Origin: Puniceicoccaceae bacterium
GTDB lineage: Bacteria; Verrucomicrobiota; Verrucomicrobiia; Opitutales; Coraliomargaritaceae
Direction of reading: 5' to 3'
Length of the DNA: 9,410 nucleotides
NCBI GenBank assembly: GCA_003567255.1
Contig: PWZW01000012.1
Span: forward strand, 1 to 9,410
In this document: one piece after another, positions 1 through 6,341 of the stretch
Layout of the letters: every line of letters starts with the position of its first letter
Position numbering within the stretch: position 1 is the stretch's first letter
Program-made: the position numbers and the translations under genes
Notes under the pieces: model-generated
Database searches by the model: none
Told to the model about the DNA's origin: nothing
The model's input: only the letters and a program-made list of their open reading frames with translations

Positions 1-151
1 ACCGCCATCCCATCGCCACACATGCCTGCTCCAGGCACTTGAGAAAACTGCGACGCGCACCCTCCGTCTCAAATATCCAAGATCGATAGTTCCCACGATT
101 GATTACGTGATACATCGCCCCAGCGTACTCTATCCTTAGTTTCCGTGCCAT
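1..151 (-). CDS. REP-associated tyrosine transposase (Y1/HUH, IS200-like), N-terminal part
   Basis: Read on the minus strand from an ATG at 151, the frame stays open to the window edge (50 codons) and begins MARKLRIEYAGAMYHVINRG. This N-terminus, with a basic start, YHVINRGN and then an IF segment, is the hallmark of REP-associated tyrosine transposases of the Y1_Tnp family. These cut and join single-stranded DNA with a catalytic tyrosine and an HUH metal site; both lie further on and are out of view. A good ribosome site, AGGAAG, sits about 9 bases before the ATG, unlike the neighbouring metabolic genes. The 57-bp repeat array lies just upstream (186-334). Whether the rest of the gene is intact cannot be seen. 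The family call is from motif memory, not a search. Confidence 0.85.
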   Translation of the reverse strand, partial: MARKLRIEYAGAMYHVINRGNYRSWIFETEGARRSFLKCLEQACVAMGWR

Positions 152-185
152 TCTTCGAACTTCCTAACCGCAGGCAAACACCGCC

Positions 186-299
186 CTCGCAAACATTCAA
201 CCCAAAATACATGAAAAATTGGACTGACCCTTTTGCTGTTCGCTCGCAAACATTCAACCCAAAATACATGAAAAATTGGACTGCCCCTTTTGCTGTTCG
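186..299 (+). repeat. 57-bp tandem repeat, two full copies, associated with the transposase
   Basis: Two adjacent 57-bp units occupy 186-242 and 243-299. They are identical except for one base (GACCC in the first, GCCCC in the second). Each contains the core AATTGGACTGACCC followed by TTTTGCTGTTCG. The same core, inverted, lies at 9261-9286, directly behind the second transposase. The units lie 35 bases upstream of the left transposase start. Fifty-seven is a multiple of three, so the array translates as a repeated peptide on the plus strand, but nothing suggests it is a protein. The likely role is transposase recognition sequence or REP-like element. Confidence 0.9.
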
Positions 300-334
300 G
301 ACCCTTTTGCTGTTCGTGACCCTTTTGCTGTTCG
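300..334 (+). repeat. Two partial 17-bp copies of the 57-bp unit's tail
   Basis: The 17-bp tail of the unit, GACCCTTTTGCTGTTCG, recurs at 300-316 and 318-334, separated by one base. With the tails of the two full units (226-242 and, with one mismatch, 283-299) this gives four copies in a row. The array stops exactly where AraC-like coding sequence begins, so it marks the junction. Confidence 0.88.
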
Positions 335-693
335 GAGTGCGCGCCCGTGCCTCGACTGATGCGGCCGAGAGCCGCGACGTCGAGGTGGCTAAAGCAATCG
401 CCTTTATCCGCCAGCGGGCCGAGACGAAGCTTGGCGTCGAAGACGTTGTCGATGCCGTCAACATTTCGCGTCGCCGCCTCTATGAGCGCTTCAATCAAAT
501 CGTGGGGCTGACCCTTCATGAATACATCCAACAACAGCGACTCGAGCGTTTTGCCCGCCGCCTCCTGGAATCTGAGCAAACGGTCTCGGAGATCGCCTAT
601 TCCATCGGCGAGAGCACCGATAAAAACATCGCCCGCCAGTTCAAGGCCTTCTACGGCACCACCCCGACTGCTTATCGCGACAAACACCGTTAA
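334..693 (+). pseudogene. AraC/XylR-type transcription regulator, C-terminal DNA-binding domain only (5' end lost)
   Basis: From 334 to the TAA at 691-693 the plus strand encodes about 119 residues. They start with VRARASTDAAESRDVEVAKA and end in a complete AraC-type double helix-turn-helix: first HTH around VEDVVDAVNISRRRLYERF, second around VSEIAYSIGESTDKNIARQF, then the family's closing YGTTPTAYR. The stretch before the HTH resembles the linker of XylR-like regulators, which carry a periplasmic-binding-protein-like sensor of roughly 270 residues ahead of it. That sensor is missing, and the preceding sequence is the repeat array. An open frame does run back to 145 through the repeats, but its first 63 codons are repeat-derived and overlap the transposase leader. 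The gene is most likely broken by the mobile element, or by a deletion next to it. Confidence 0.8.
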
Positions 694-784
694 AGTGTTC
701 TGTGGCAGCGTTTGAAATGCGGTGCTTCAGGTAGGTGATGATACGAATTCTGTAACCTGTATATAAAATTTGATGCGACAAAGC

Positions 785-828
785 AAAAAAAAGCGGACCC
801 GGTGACTCGGATCCGCTTTCGTTTTTAA
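785..828. terminator. Bidirectional rho-independent terminator between the AraC remnant and the porin
   Basis: A hairpin at 792-817 has outer arms AGCGGA and TCCGCT and an inner CCGG/CTCGG pairing around a short loop. It has eight A's on its left (785-792) and TTTCGTTTTT on its right. Read on the minus strand, the stem is followed by a run of eight T's and lies 23 bases past the porin stop codon, so it should end the operon. Read on the plus strand, it can end transcription of the AraC remnant. Confidence 0.85.
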
Positions 829-839
829 AATCGTCGCGC

Positions 840-2069
840 TTAGTAGGCGAAGTTCAATTCAAAGGTAAACATTTTCTTATCAAAGGCACCCGCATTGCCG
901 ACGCCGCCGTTTTCGCGGTAGTCGCCGTATTTTGCGACAATCGACAAGTAATTGTTCACCTTGTAGGTTGCCAGTAGATTCCACTCCTTGCCGCCGTTCT
1001 GGCCGGGAGTGCCCCCACTCTCTGAATCAAACCAGTGGTAGATCACCTTTGTGTTGATTCCATTGCCGACCGGAATTGTGTAACCGGCATAAACGTAATA
1101 GTCTTTTAAGCCGTTGGTAAATCCTGCGATGGGCAGTAGCGCATCGGCGAAGCCGTTGAAGGCGTGTACCGTAGAGAGCGGCGTGCGGAATTGCGGATCC
1201 AGAATTTCAAAGCCCGCACCCAAAGTGATCCCCTCAACGACCGTGGAGAGATCCCCCGCTAGGTAGCGTGCGTTGTAATCCAAATTGGAGGGCCCCGAGT
1301 CCGTCTGGTTCGCTAGGCTGGCCGCGTAAGTAAAAGGTAATTCGAAGGCATCGAATTTTCCCGTCGCGCGAAGACCAATCGTCTTGTTGGAGGCATTTCG
1401 ATTCGTCGTCTCGCGCCCCTTGATATCGTAGATAAATCCGGTCAAGTTAAAGGCCGGATCAAAACCGTAGTGAACGTTTAAGCCAAAAGCATCCAACTTG
1501 TTATAGGTGCCGTTGACCGCATTCTGAGCGCCGAGGTAAAAGCTCTTGACCGAGAGTCGGTCGACCCCGGAATACTCCGCCGTGGCGGCATCGAAGGTCT
1601 GGATGTTTTGGCGCCAACCGACGTGACCGATAAAGCGGTGGTCATCGAGGAAGTAAATCTGCCGCCCCACTTTGAAACTGCCGTAGTCGGCATCTCGATA
1701 CTGCACCCAAAGTTGATTCAGGTCCGTCCCATCACCCGCATCGTCGAGCGGATGAATGTCGTCGTGATCGCCGCCGACCCGTGTGAGTGTCTCGCCCTCG
1801 ACCATCGCAGTGAATCCGTTGAAGTCGGGAGTCGTATAGCCGTAGCGGATACGTAATGAGGTTCCGTCGCGGTCAAAGTCCGGATTTCCATTATCGAGAT
1901 CAAAGACCTCGTAACGCAGACGAGCGTTGAGCGAGAACTTACCCGGCACCGTCTCCTTAACCCTGGCGAAAGCAGAATCCAAGGAGGACTCCACTGGATC
2001 GGCATTCAGCCCTGAAAGAATGACCGCCAGCGAGGCGGCCAATATCGTTAGTTTATAGCTTGATTTCAT
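840..2069 (-). CDS. Outer-membrane porin, alginate-export-like beta-barrel
   Basis: The predicted protein has 409 residues. Residues 1-23 form a signal peptide (KxxK start, hydrophobic core, cleavage after GLNA). The rest alternates short polar and aromatic strands typical of a beta-barrel, for example FSLNARLRYEVFDL near residue 45, GSFKVGRQIYFLDD near 130 and a closing MFTFELNFAY. The final aromatic residue is the usual outer-membrane assembly signal. Composition and the early LRYE segment resemble alginate-export/porin proteins common in Opitutae; alginate itself is not implied. The gene is last in the minus-strand series, 299 bases after cynS, and ends at a strong terminator. That gap suggests its own promoter or a processed transcript. 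Inferred role: outer-membrane entry of the small anion handled by the upstream ABC system. Confidence 0.8.
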   Translation of the reverse strand: MKSSYKLTILAASLAVILSGLNADPVESSLDSAFARVKETVPGKFSLNARLRYEVFDLDNGNPDFDRDGTSLRIRYGYTTPDFNGFTAMVEGETLTRVGGDHDDIHPLDDAGDGTDLNQLWVQYRDADYGSFKVGRQIYFLDDHRFIGHVGWRQNIQTFDAATAEYSGVDRLSVKSFYLGAQNAVNGTYNKLDAFGLNVHYGFDPAFNLTGFIYDIKGRETTNRNASNKTIGLRATGKFDAFELPFTYAASLANQTDSGPSNLDYNARYLAGDLSTVVEGITLGAGFEILDPQFRTPLSTVHAFNGFADALLPIAGFTNGLKDYYVYAGYTIPVGNGINTKVIYHWFDSESGGTPGQNGGKEWNLLATYKVNNYLSIVAKYGDYRENGGVGNAGAFDKKMFTFELNFAY

Positions 2070-2221
2070 AGATCAGTTATTTGTTGGAAGTGCGCTTGCA
2101 CGTGACGAAAAGGTAACACCTCGTATGCCAACAGCGCTCGCCGAGCGTTTTTTGAGCATGATCAAAATTCATGCGTATCGTGAATTTACTTAAGTGTTTC
2201 TCGAGAGTTCCTCGGTAGTCT
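2070..2221 (-). promoter_or_regulatory. Leader/promoter region of the porin with an inverted repeat
   Basis: Between the REP-like pair and the porin start, a dyad TTTTGA-N6-TCAAAA lies at 2150-2167, about 81 bases before the ATG. Its position suits an operator for the porin. I found no convincing -10/-35 pair and no Shine-Dalgarno sequence before the ATG. A small GC-rich hairpin (2135-2147) followed by six T's on the plus strand also lies here; its relevance is unclear because no plus-strand gene precedes it. Confidence 0.35.
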
Positions 2222-2267
2222 GCGGCATGCCGCGAGCGGCAGCCCCACGGTGGGTCGTGGGGCCCGC
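2222..2267. repeat. 46-bp hairpin-rich REP-like element, copy 1
   Basis: The element begins with the perfect palindrome GCGGCATGCCGC (2222-2233), overlaps a second inverted repeat GCCGC-GA-GCGGC (2229-2240), and then has an 8-bp stem GCCCCACG/CGTGGGGC around a 6-base loop (2242-2263). Copy 2 in the same orientation differs at only two positions, both in that loop. An extra hairpin CCGCG-CTTG-CGCGG (2264-2277) overlaps its right end and is absent from copy 2. Size and structure resemble REP elements, but the core differs from the GGACTGACCC motif beside the transposases. Confidence 0.85.
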
Positions 2268-2322
2268 GCTTGCGCGGTTGCCGGTGGTGGTTTTGAGCGG
2301 TTCGGATTATCGAAAGGACAAC

Positions 2323-2368
2323 GCGGCATGCCGCGAGCGGCAGCCCCACGGCGAGTCGTGGGGCCCGC
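2323..2368. repeat. 46-bp hairpin-rich REP-like element, copy 2, abutting the cynS stop codon
   Basis: This is the same element as at 2222-2267, in the same direction, separated from it by a 55-bp spacer with no coding potential. The 8-bp stem is at 2343-2350 and 2357-2364, with loop GCGAGT. Its last base is next to the TAG of cynS (2369-2371), so the cyanase transcript folds into a strong hairpin immediately after its stop codon. There is no T-run, so it looks more like a 3'-end stabiliser or processing boundary than an intrinsic terminator. Confidence 0.85.
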
Positions 2369-2809
2369 CTACCATTTCTTATAGGGAAGGAACTTACCGT
2401 TCATGTTGATCACCACGCGGTCCCCGTTAGGGTTTTCCTCTTTATCGACGCTCATGGTGAAATCAATCGCGCTCATGATGCCATTGCCCAGTTTCTCATG
2501 AATGACTTCTTTAATGGTGGGCCCATAGACATAAACAATCTCCTGCAGTCGATAGATGACCGGATCCTGCAGCAGTTGCGGATCCATTCCCTTCATGGGG
2601 AATGCCTGCAGCGCGGCCCCGACCTCAGCGGGTAGCGATAAGGCGGCACATAATTTTTCGGCATCCTCGGCTGAAAGACTATTTTGACCCAATGCGGCCG
2701 AGACCAGGAACACATCGCTGATGCCGACGATTTTGGCCAAGTTTACCCAGGTTTCCTTCTTCGCTGCTTTGGCCACGAAGATGGCTTCGGTCATTTCTAC
2801 TTTATTCAT
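2369..2809 (-). CDS. cynS: Cyanate hydratase (cyanase)
   Basis: The protein has 146 residues against about 156 for E. coli CynS. It catalyses the bicarbonate-dependent breakdown of cyanate to ammonia and CO2 in the cytoplasm, in family members as a decamer. Residues 1-75 form the helical N-terminal domain (EAIFVAKAAKKETWVNLAKI, then AALGQNSLSAEDAEKL). The catalytic domain keeps the active-site triad as Arg87 and Glu90 (in YRLQE) and Ser113 (in GIMSAI). The spacings of 3 and 23 residues equal those of Arg96, Glu99 and Ser122 in E. coli. The C-terminal NGKFLPYKKW matches the family's closing strand. The gene lies 60 bases after the ATPase gene in the same direction, as in cyanobacterial cynABDS. 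No Shine-Dalgarno site is visible; the leader is A-rich. Confidence 0.97.
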   Translation of the reverse strand: MNKVEMTEAIFVAKAAKKETWVNLAKIVGISDVFLVSAALGQNSLSAEDAEKLCAALSLPAEVGAALQAFPMKGMDPQLLQDPVIYRLQEIVYVYGPTIKEVIHEKLGNGIMSAIDFTMSVDKEENPNGDRVVINMNGKFLPYKKW

Positions 2810-2869
2810 TTTTCGTACTTTTGTATTTTCGGTTGGGTTGATGAAGCCGAGTGCTTCTTTGAATTTTTT

Positions 2870-3787
2870 TTAGACGGTCTCCGCTGCCAGCGTAGCTGCC
2901 TTCGCTTTTTTCAGTGGATTGACATCCGGCGGGTAAACCAATGCGCCGCTCTCATTGCGGATCTCATGCTTGGCTACTTCACGGGTCGCTCCGGACAGCT
3001 CGCGGGAGCGCGACACGAGAAAATCGACCAAGTGGTTGCGGATGGTGTAATAACCCTGATCGTGGATGATCGTCGCGCGGTCACGCGGCTTGGGGATGTC
3101 GACCACGACACACTCCGCGATATTTGCCTTGGGACCGTTCGTCATGAGAAAGATGCGGTCGGATAGAAGAATGGCTTCGTCGACGTCGTGCGTAATCATA
3201 AAGACCGTTTGCCCGGTCGACGCACAGATCTTGACCAACTCCTCCTGGATGGAGCCGCGGGTCAGCGCGTCGAGGGCACCAAAAGGCTCATCCATAAGGA
3301 GCAAGCGACTCTGCATGGCGAACGCGCGGGCGATGCCGACCCGTTGCTTCATGCCACCTGAGAGCTGGTGAGGCTTCCGGTCGACCGCTCCGCTCAACCC
3401 GACCATGTCCAGATATTGCAGGCTATGCTCGCGGACCTGCTGACGCGTCCAATCCGGCCAGCGTGATTTTACGGCGAAAGCGACGTTTTCGTAGGCGGTG
3501 AGCCAAGGCAATAGGCTATGCCCTTGAAAAACGACTGCGCGGTCGAGGCCCGGCCCCTTGATTTCCTTGCCCTTAAGAAAGGAGTATCCGGAGCTGGGGC
3601 TTTGCAGCCCGGCCAGAATGTTCAGGATGGTCGACTTGCCACAGCCAGAGTGCCCAATACATGTGATGAACTCGCCCTCTTTGATGCGGAAGTTGACGTT
3701 TTCAAAGACCACTAGATCGGGTGATCCACCGGACTCTCCGGGATAGGCTTTGGTCAGGGTTTCCGTTTCGACTAAATATTGTTTCAT
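2870..3787 (-). CDS. nrtD: ABC transporter ATP-binding protein, NrtD/CynD type (nitrate/cyanate uptake)
   Basis: This 305-residue ATPase powers the adjacent permease. All catalytic motifs are present: Walker A GHSGCGKST (45-53), Q-loop Gln88, signature LSGGMKQ (142-148), Walker B LLLMDEP (162-168) and the switch His200 in ITHD. The sequence around ERxxLLPWLTAYENV and DEPFGALDALTRG is typical of the nitrate/sulfonate/taurine importer group. Length and C-terminus fit single-domain NrtD or CynD; there is no fused solute-binding domain as in NrtC. The C-terminal 40 residues end in a basic stretch (LKKAKAATLAAETV) beyond the usual core. It lies 27 bases after nrtB, with an A8 run but no Shine-Dalgarno site. 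Because cynS follows, CynD is an equally good name. Confidence 0.93.
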   Translation of the reverse strand: MKQYLVETETLTKAYPGESGGSPDLVVFENVNFRIKEGEFITCIGHSGCGKSTILNILAGLQSPSSGYSFLKGKEIKGPGLDRAVVFQGHSLLPWLTAYENVAFAVKSRWPDWTRQQVREHSLQYLDMVGLSGAVDRKPHQLSGGMKQRVGIARAFAMQSRLLLMDEPFGALDALTRGSIQEELVKICASTGQTVFMITHDVDEAILLSDRIFLMTNGPKANIAECVVVDIPKPRDRATIIHDQGYYTIRNHLVDFLVSRSRELSGATREVAKHEIRNESGALVYPPDVNPLKKAKAATLAAETV

Positions 3788-3814
3788 AATGCTATCTTTT
3801 TTTTGGGGTGGGCT

Positions 3815-4810
3815 CTAGCTCTCGTAGGCGAATTTTTTCAGCAGGAGGTTGATACTCATATCCAGCGCGAAACCGACCAATCCGATCACGAGGATTGCGA
3901 GAATCATAGAATCAATGTTTAATCCGTTCCATTCATTCCAAACGAAGTAGCCGATGCCCGTGCCACCGATTAGCATCTCAGCGGCTACGATGACCAGCCA
4001 GGCGATGCCGATAGAGATGCGCATCCCCGTAAAAATAGTGGGTGCGGCAGCCGGCAGGATAATCCGAAAAGCGAGCGAAAACCGGCTCAGTTCGAGGGTC
4101 CGTCCGAGGTTGACCCAATCCGACTTGACCGAAGCCACCCCAAAGGAGGTATTGACCAGCATGGGCCAGATTGAGCAGATAAAAATCACAAAGATCGATG
4201 ACGCTTCGGCGTCCTTGATTGTGTAAAGGGCCAGCGGCATCCAGGCCAACGGAGAGATGGGCTTGAGGATCTGGATGTAAGGGTCGAGGGCCGTCTTAAA
4301 GACCGGCGACATGCCGAGCAAGAAGCCGAGCGGCAGCGCGACCAATAGGGCCAGGCCGAAGCCCAATGCCACCCGCCTGAGCGAATAGAGCAACTGAAGC
4401 AAGACACCCTTATCGTTGGGACCTTTGTCGTAGAACGGGTCGCTAAACTGCTCGAAGACCACGCGGCCCACCTGCCCCGGACCGGGGAAGCCGGTCACTG
4501 CTGTTTCCGCAGCACCGCCCTCCCCGGTGGTGAATCCAAAAGAACCAATCCCACCCGCCATCTCAATCTCCGCTAGGCTCAGGCCAATCCCGGCAATCTG
4601 TTCGATCTGATCGAACCGAAGCCCGGCGGCGGTCAGCGCCCGCGCGTCGGCCTCTGCTAATCCGCTCGTAACCAGCGCCTCGACCTGCGAGGCGCTGAGC
4701 TCCGTGCCGCTCGTCGTTGTCTCCGGCGCATACGTGGCAAAGTGCCAGCCGATAATAAAAACGACGAATAAAAAAACAGAGAAGAGATAACCTTTGATCG
4801 TTGTATTCAT
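3815..4810 (-). CDS. nrtB: ABC transporter permease, NrtB/CynB type, with a repeat-containing periplasmic insertion
   Basis: This 331-residue inner-membrane subunit is longer than the roughly 275-295 usual for NrtB. A first membrane helix (about 7-27) is followed by an extra segment to about residue 110, then the conserved core: LLQLLYSLRRVALGFGLAL (about 137-155), ILKPISPLAWMPLALY (181-196), the cytoplasmic coupling loop near LGRTLELSRFSLAFRIILP (235-253), and WLVIVAAEMLIGGTGIGYF (271-289). The last helix is at about 302-320. These blocks are characteristic of nitrate/bicarbonate/cyanate permeases. Residues 39-90 of the insertion form four 13-residue repeats, listed separately. The gene sits 48 bases after nrtA and 27 before nrtD, clearly one operon. 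Confidence 0.93.
   Translation of the reverse strand: MNTTIKGYLFSVFLFVVFIIGWHFATYAPETTTSGTELSASQVEALVTSGLAEADARALTAAGLRFDQIEQIAGIGLSLAEIEMAGGIGSFGFTTGEGGAAETAVTGFPGPGQVGRVVFEQFSDPFYDKGPNDKGVLLQLLYSLRRVALGFGLALLVALPLGFLLGMSPVFKTALDPYIQILKPISPLAWMPLALYTIKDAEASSIFVIFICSIWPMLVNTSFGVASVKSDWVNLGRTLELSRFSLAFRIILPAAAPTIFTGMRISIGIAWLVIVAAEMLIGGTGIGYFVWNEWNGLNIDSMILAILVIGLVGFALDMSINLLLKKFAYES
4541..4696 (-). repeat. Four tandem 13-residue repeats encoded within the permease gene
   Basis: Residues 39-51, 52-64, 65-77 and 78-90 of the permease read SASQVEALVTSGL, AEADARALTAAGL, RFDQIEQIAGIGL and SLAEIEMAGGIGS. They share a helix-like first half (hydrophobic at positions 5 and 8) and a glycine near position 12, followed by Leu in the first three units. 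The segment lies after the first membrane helix, so it should face the periplasm. The repeat shows in the protein more than in the DNA, which suggests an old duplication held by selection. I do not recognise the motif. Confidence 0.75.
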
Positions 4811-4858
4811 GAATCTTTTTGGACGTTTGGAACAGGGTGCCAGGTGGCTCCGCGTTGC

Positions 4859-6295
4859 TTAGACCTTGGCCCCGATGTCGAAGGAGTTTATGTAGTCATC
4901 GACGTTGGCTGGATCGAAACGACGACCGTAAATATCGAGCACGGGGTGCTCTTCGGTCGGCAGATCCGTCCACTGAATCTCGGAGTTCTTGTCTTGAATC
5001 GTCTTCATCATGGTTTCGGTCTTGGCCGAAAGCGTGATCTGACGGGAGATCTCCTTGTAATCGATGTCCTCCTTGATGTAGCCCCAGCGCTTCATCTGAG
5101 AGAGCACCCAGATACTCATCGACTGAGAGGGAAACGGCATGAAGGAGATCCGATCCGGAACACGGCGAATGTTGCCCTGACCATCCGGGAATATACCCGT
5201 GAGGATCTGCCGCAGAACCTCCGGCGGCTGATTCAGGTAGTTTCTCGGTGCCATCACATCGGCGAACTCGACTCGGTTCTCGGGTTGCTCGGCCATGGCC
5301 GTTGCTTCGAGAATGGCCATGCTCAGTGCCATGAAGGTATTCGGGTTTTCCTGAATGAAGCGTTCGCTGGTGCTAAAAACACAGCACGGATGCTGGTCCC
5401 ATAGCTCCATGGTGAGCTTGTGGATGAATCCGACACCGTCGTAGACCGCACGCTGACAGAATGGGTCCGGCGCCAGGTAGCCATCGACATTTCCGGCACG
5501 CAGGTTGGCGACCATCTCCGGTGGCGGCACCACGCGGATCTGAATATCGCGGTCGGGGTCGAGCCCGGCATCGGCCACATACATGCGCAAGAGGAAGTTG
5601 TGCATCGAGTATTCAAAAGGCACCGCAAAACGCATTCCCTTCCACTGCTTGGGATCTGGCTTATCGCGATGCTGGTTCGACATGACGATGGCCTGCCCAT
5701 TCGTATTGACATTGGAAACAATCCGCCAGGGCGAACCACCCGACGAGCCCAAGCCAAGGCTCATGGCCTGGGGCATGGGAAACAGGAGGTGGGAACCGTC
5801 ATAGTTTCCGTTTAAGCAATTATCCCGGGAAACCGCCCATCCGGCTGTTTTGATAATTTCCACGTCCAAGCCGTATTTCTGGTAGTAGCCCAAGGCGTGT
5901 CCACCGACGATCGGAGTGGCGCAAGTGATCGGAACAAAGCCGATTTTCAGCTTTTTCTTTTCGATGTTCTTGCGAGCCTCGCTGGCCATGGCCTGCAGCG
6001 AACTGAAGGGGAAAAACTGCGCGACCATGGCCGCCGCCATTCCCACGCCCACGTTACGCAAAAAGGCCCGCCGATTTAAGTCGGTCTTGAAGATGCCCTT
6101 CATGGCCGAACTTTCCAGCGCTCGCGCGACCACCGCATCTTGGTTGTTGCTGCTGATTTCCCGCTTTTTCAAAACAATCGCATCTTCGGGCGATAAGCCC
6201 GCATATGGATTGGCCATTTCTTCGGATGCGTTTTCACCGCATTCGCCCCAAACATCGAGGTTCGGGTTGAGTGGATCTTTGATGTGTGTGCTCAT
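4859..6295 (-). CDS. nrtA: NrtA/CynA-type substrate-binding protein, Tat-exported
   Basis: This 478-residue protein captures the anion in the periplasm and delivers it to the permease. A 73-residue hydrophilic N-terminal extension precedes a twin-arginine motif NRRAFLR (74-80) and a hydrophobic stretch ending near QAMA (about 104), so export is probably by the Tat pathway. The mature domain starts with LKIGFVPITCATPIV, the NrtA/CmpA family's first strand. Residues matching known NrtA ligand contacts appear kept: Trp153 (AGWAV), Gln201 (QAIVMSN) and His232 (SMHNFLLR). The family's HPEK is here HPCC (302-305). No lipobox is seen, so it is likely soluble. The ATG directly follows an A6G heptamer tract. 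With cynS downstream, cyanate is a likely substrate; nitrate or nitrite remain possible. Confidence 0.92.
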   Translation of the reverse strand: MSTHIKDPLNPNLDVWGECGENASEEMANPYAGLSPEDAIVLKKREISSNNQDAVVARALESSAMKGIFKTDLNRRAFLRNVGVGMAAAMVAQFFPFSSLQAMASEARKNIEKKKLKIGFVPITCATPIVGGHALGYYQKYGLDVEIIKTAGWAVSRDNCLNGNYDGSHLLFPMPQAMSLGLGSSGGSPWRIVSNVNTNGQAIVMSNQHRDKPDPKQWKGMRFAVPFEYSMHNFLLRMYVADAGLDPDRDIQIRVVPPPEMVANLRAGNVDGYLAPDPFCQRAVYDGVGFIHKLTMELWDQHPCCVFSTSERFIQENPNTFMALSMAILEATAMAEQPENRVEFADVMAPRNYLNQPPEVLRQILTGIFPDGQGNIRRVPDRISFMPFPSQSMSIWVLSQMKRWGYIKEDIDYKEISRQITLSAKTETMMKTIQDKNSEIQWTDLPTEEHPVLDIYGRRFDPANVDDYINSFDIGAKV

Positions 6296-6328
6296 TTTTC
6301 TTTTTTCTTTTTTCTTTTTTCTTTTTTC
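6296..6328 (-). repeat. Heptanucleotide microsatellite (A6G on the coding strand) in the nrtA leader
   Basis: Four perfect TTTTTTC units (6301-6328) plus a shortened fifth (6295-6300) run into the nrtA start codon. On the mRNA this reads GGAAAAAAG, repeated, then GAAAAATG, with the last A of the tract being the A of the ATG. It fills 33 of the 46 bases between the upstream stop codon and the ATG and sits where a ribosome site would be. Such tracts are prone to slippage. Copy-number change would alter leader spacing but not the reading frame. Confidence 0.9.
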
Positions 6329-6341
6329 CGGTTGGGTGAGA

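Noticed and set aside
186..334. CRISPR array
   Set aside because: The units are directly adjacent with no unique spacers, and no cas genes are present.
145..693. A continuous 182-residue plus-strand protein reaching from the repeats into the AraC domain
   Set aside because: The first third is a translation of the 57-bp repeats and overlaps the transposase leader; only the part from 334 resembles a protein family.
2133..2153. Plus-strand intrinsic terminator (GC stem followed by six T's)
   Set aside because: No plus-strand transcript is expected here, and the sequence lies in the porin leader; probably incidental.
2077..2349. A small minus-strand gene between cynS and the porin
   Set aside because: It consists largely of the REP-like elements and the porin leader and has no recognisable domain.
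2851..2869. Terminator between nrtD and cynS
   Set aside because: A small GAAGC/GCTTC stem near 2843-2857 is followed by T's only on the plus strand; on the operon strand the T-run is on the wrong side, so it would not end the transcript.
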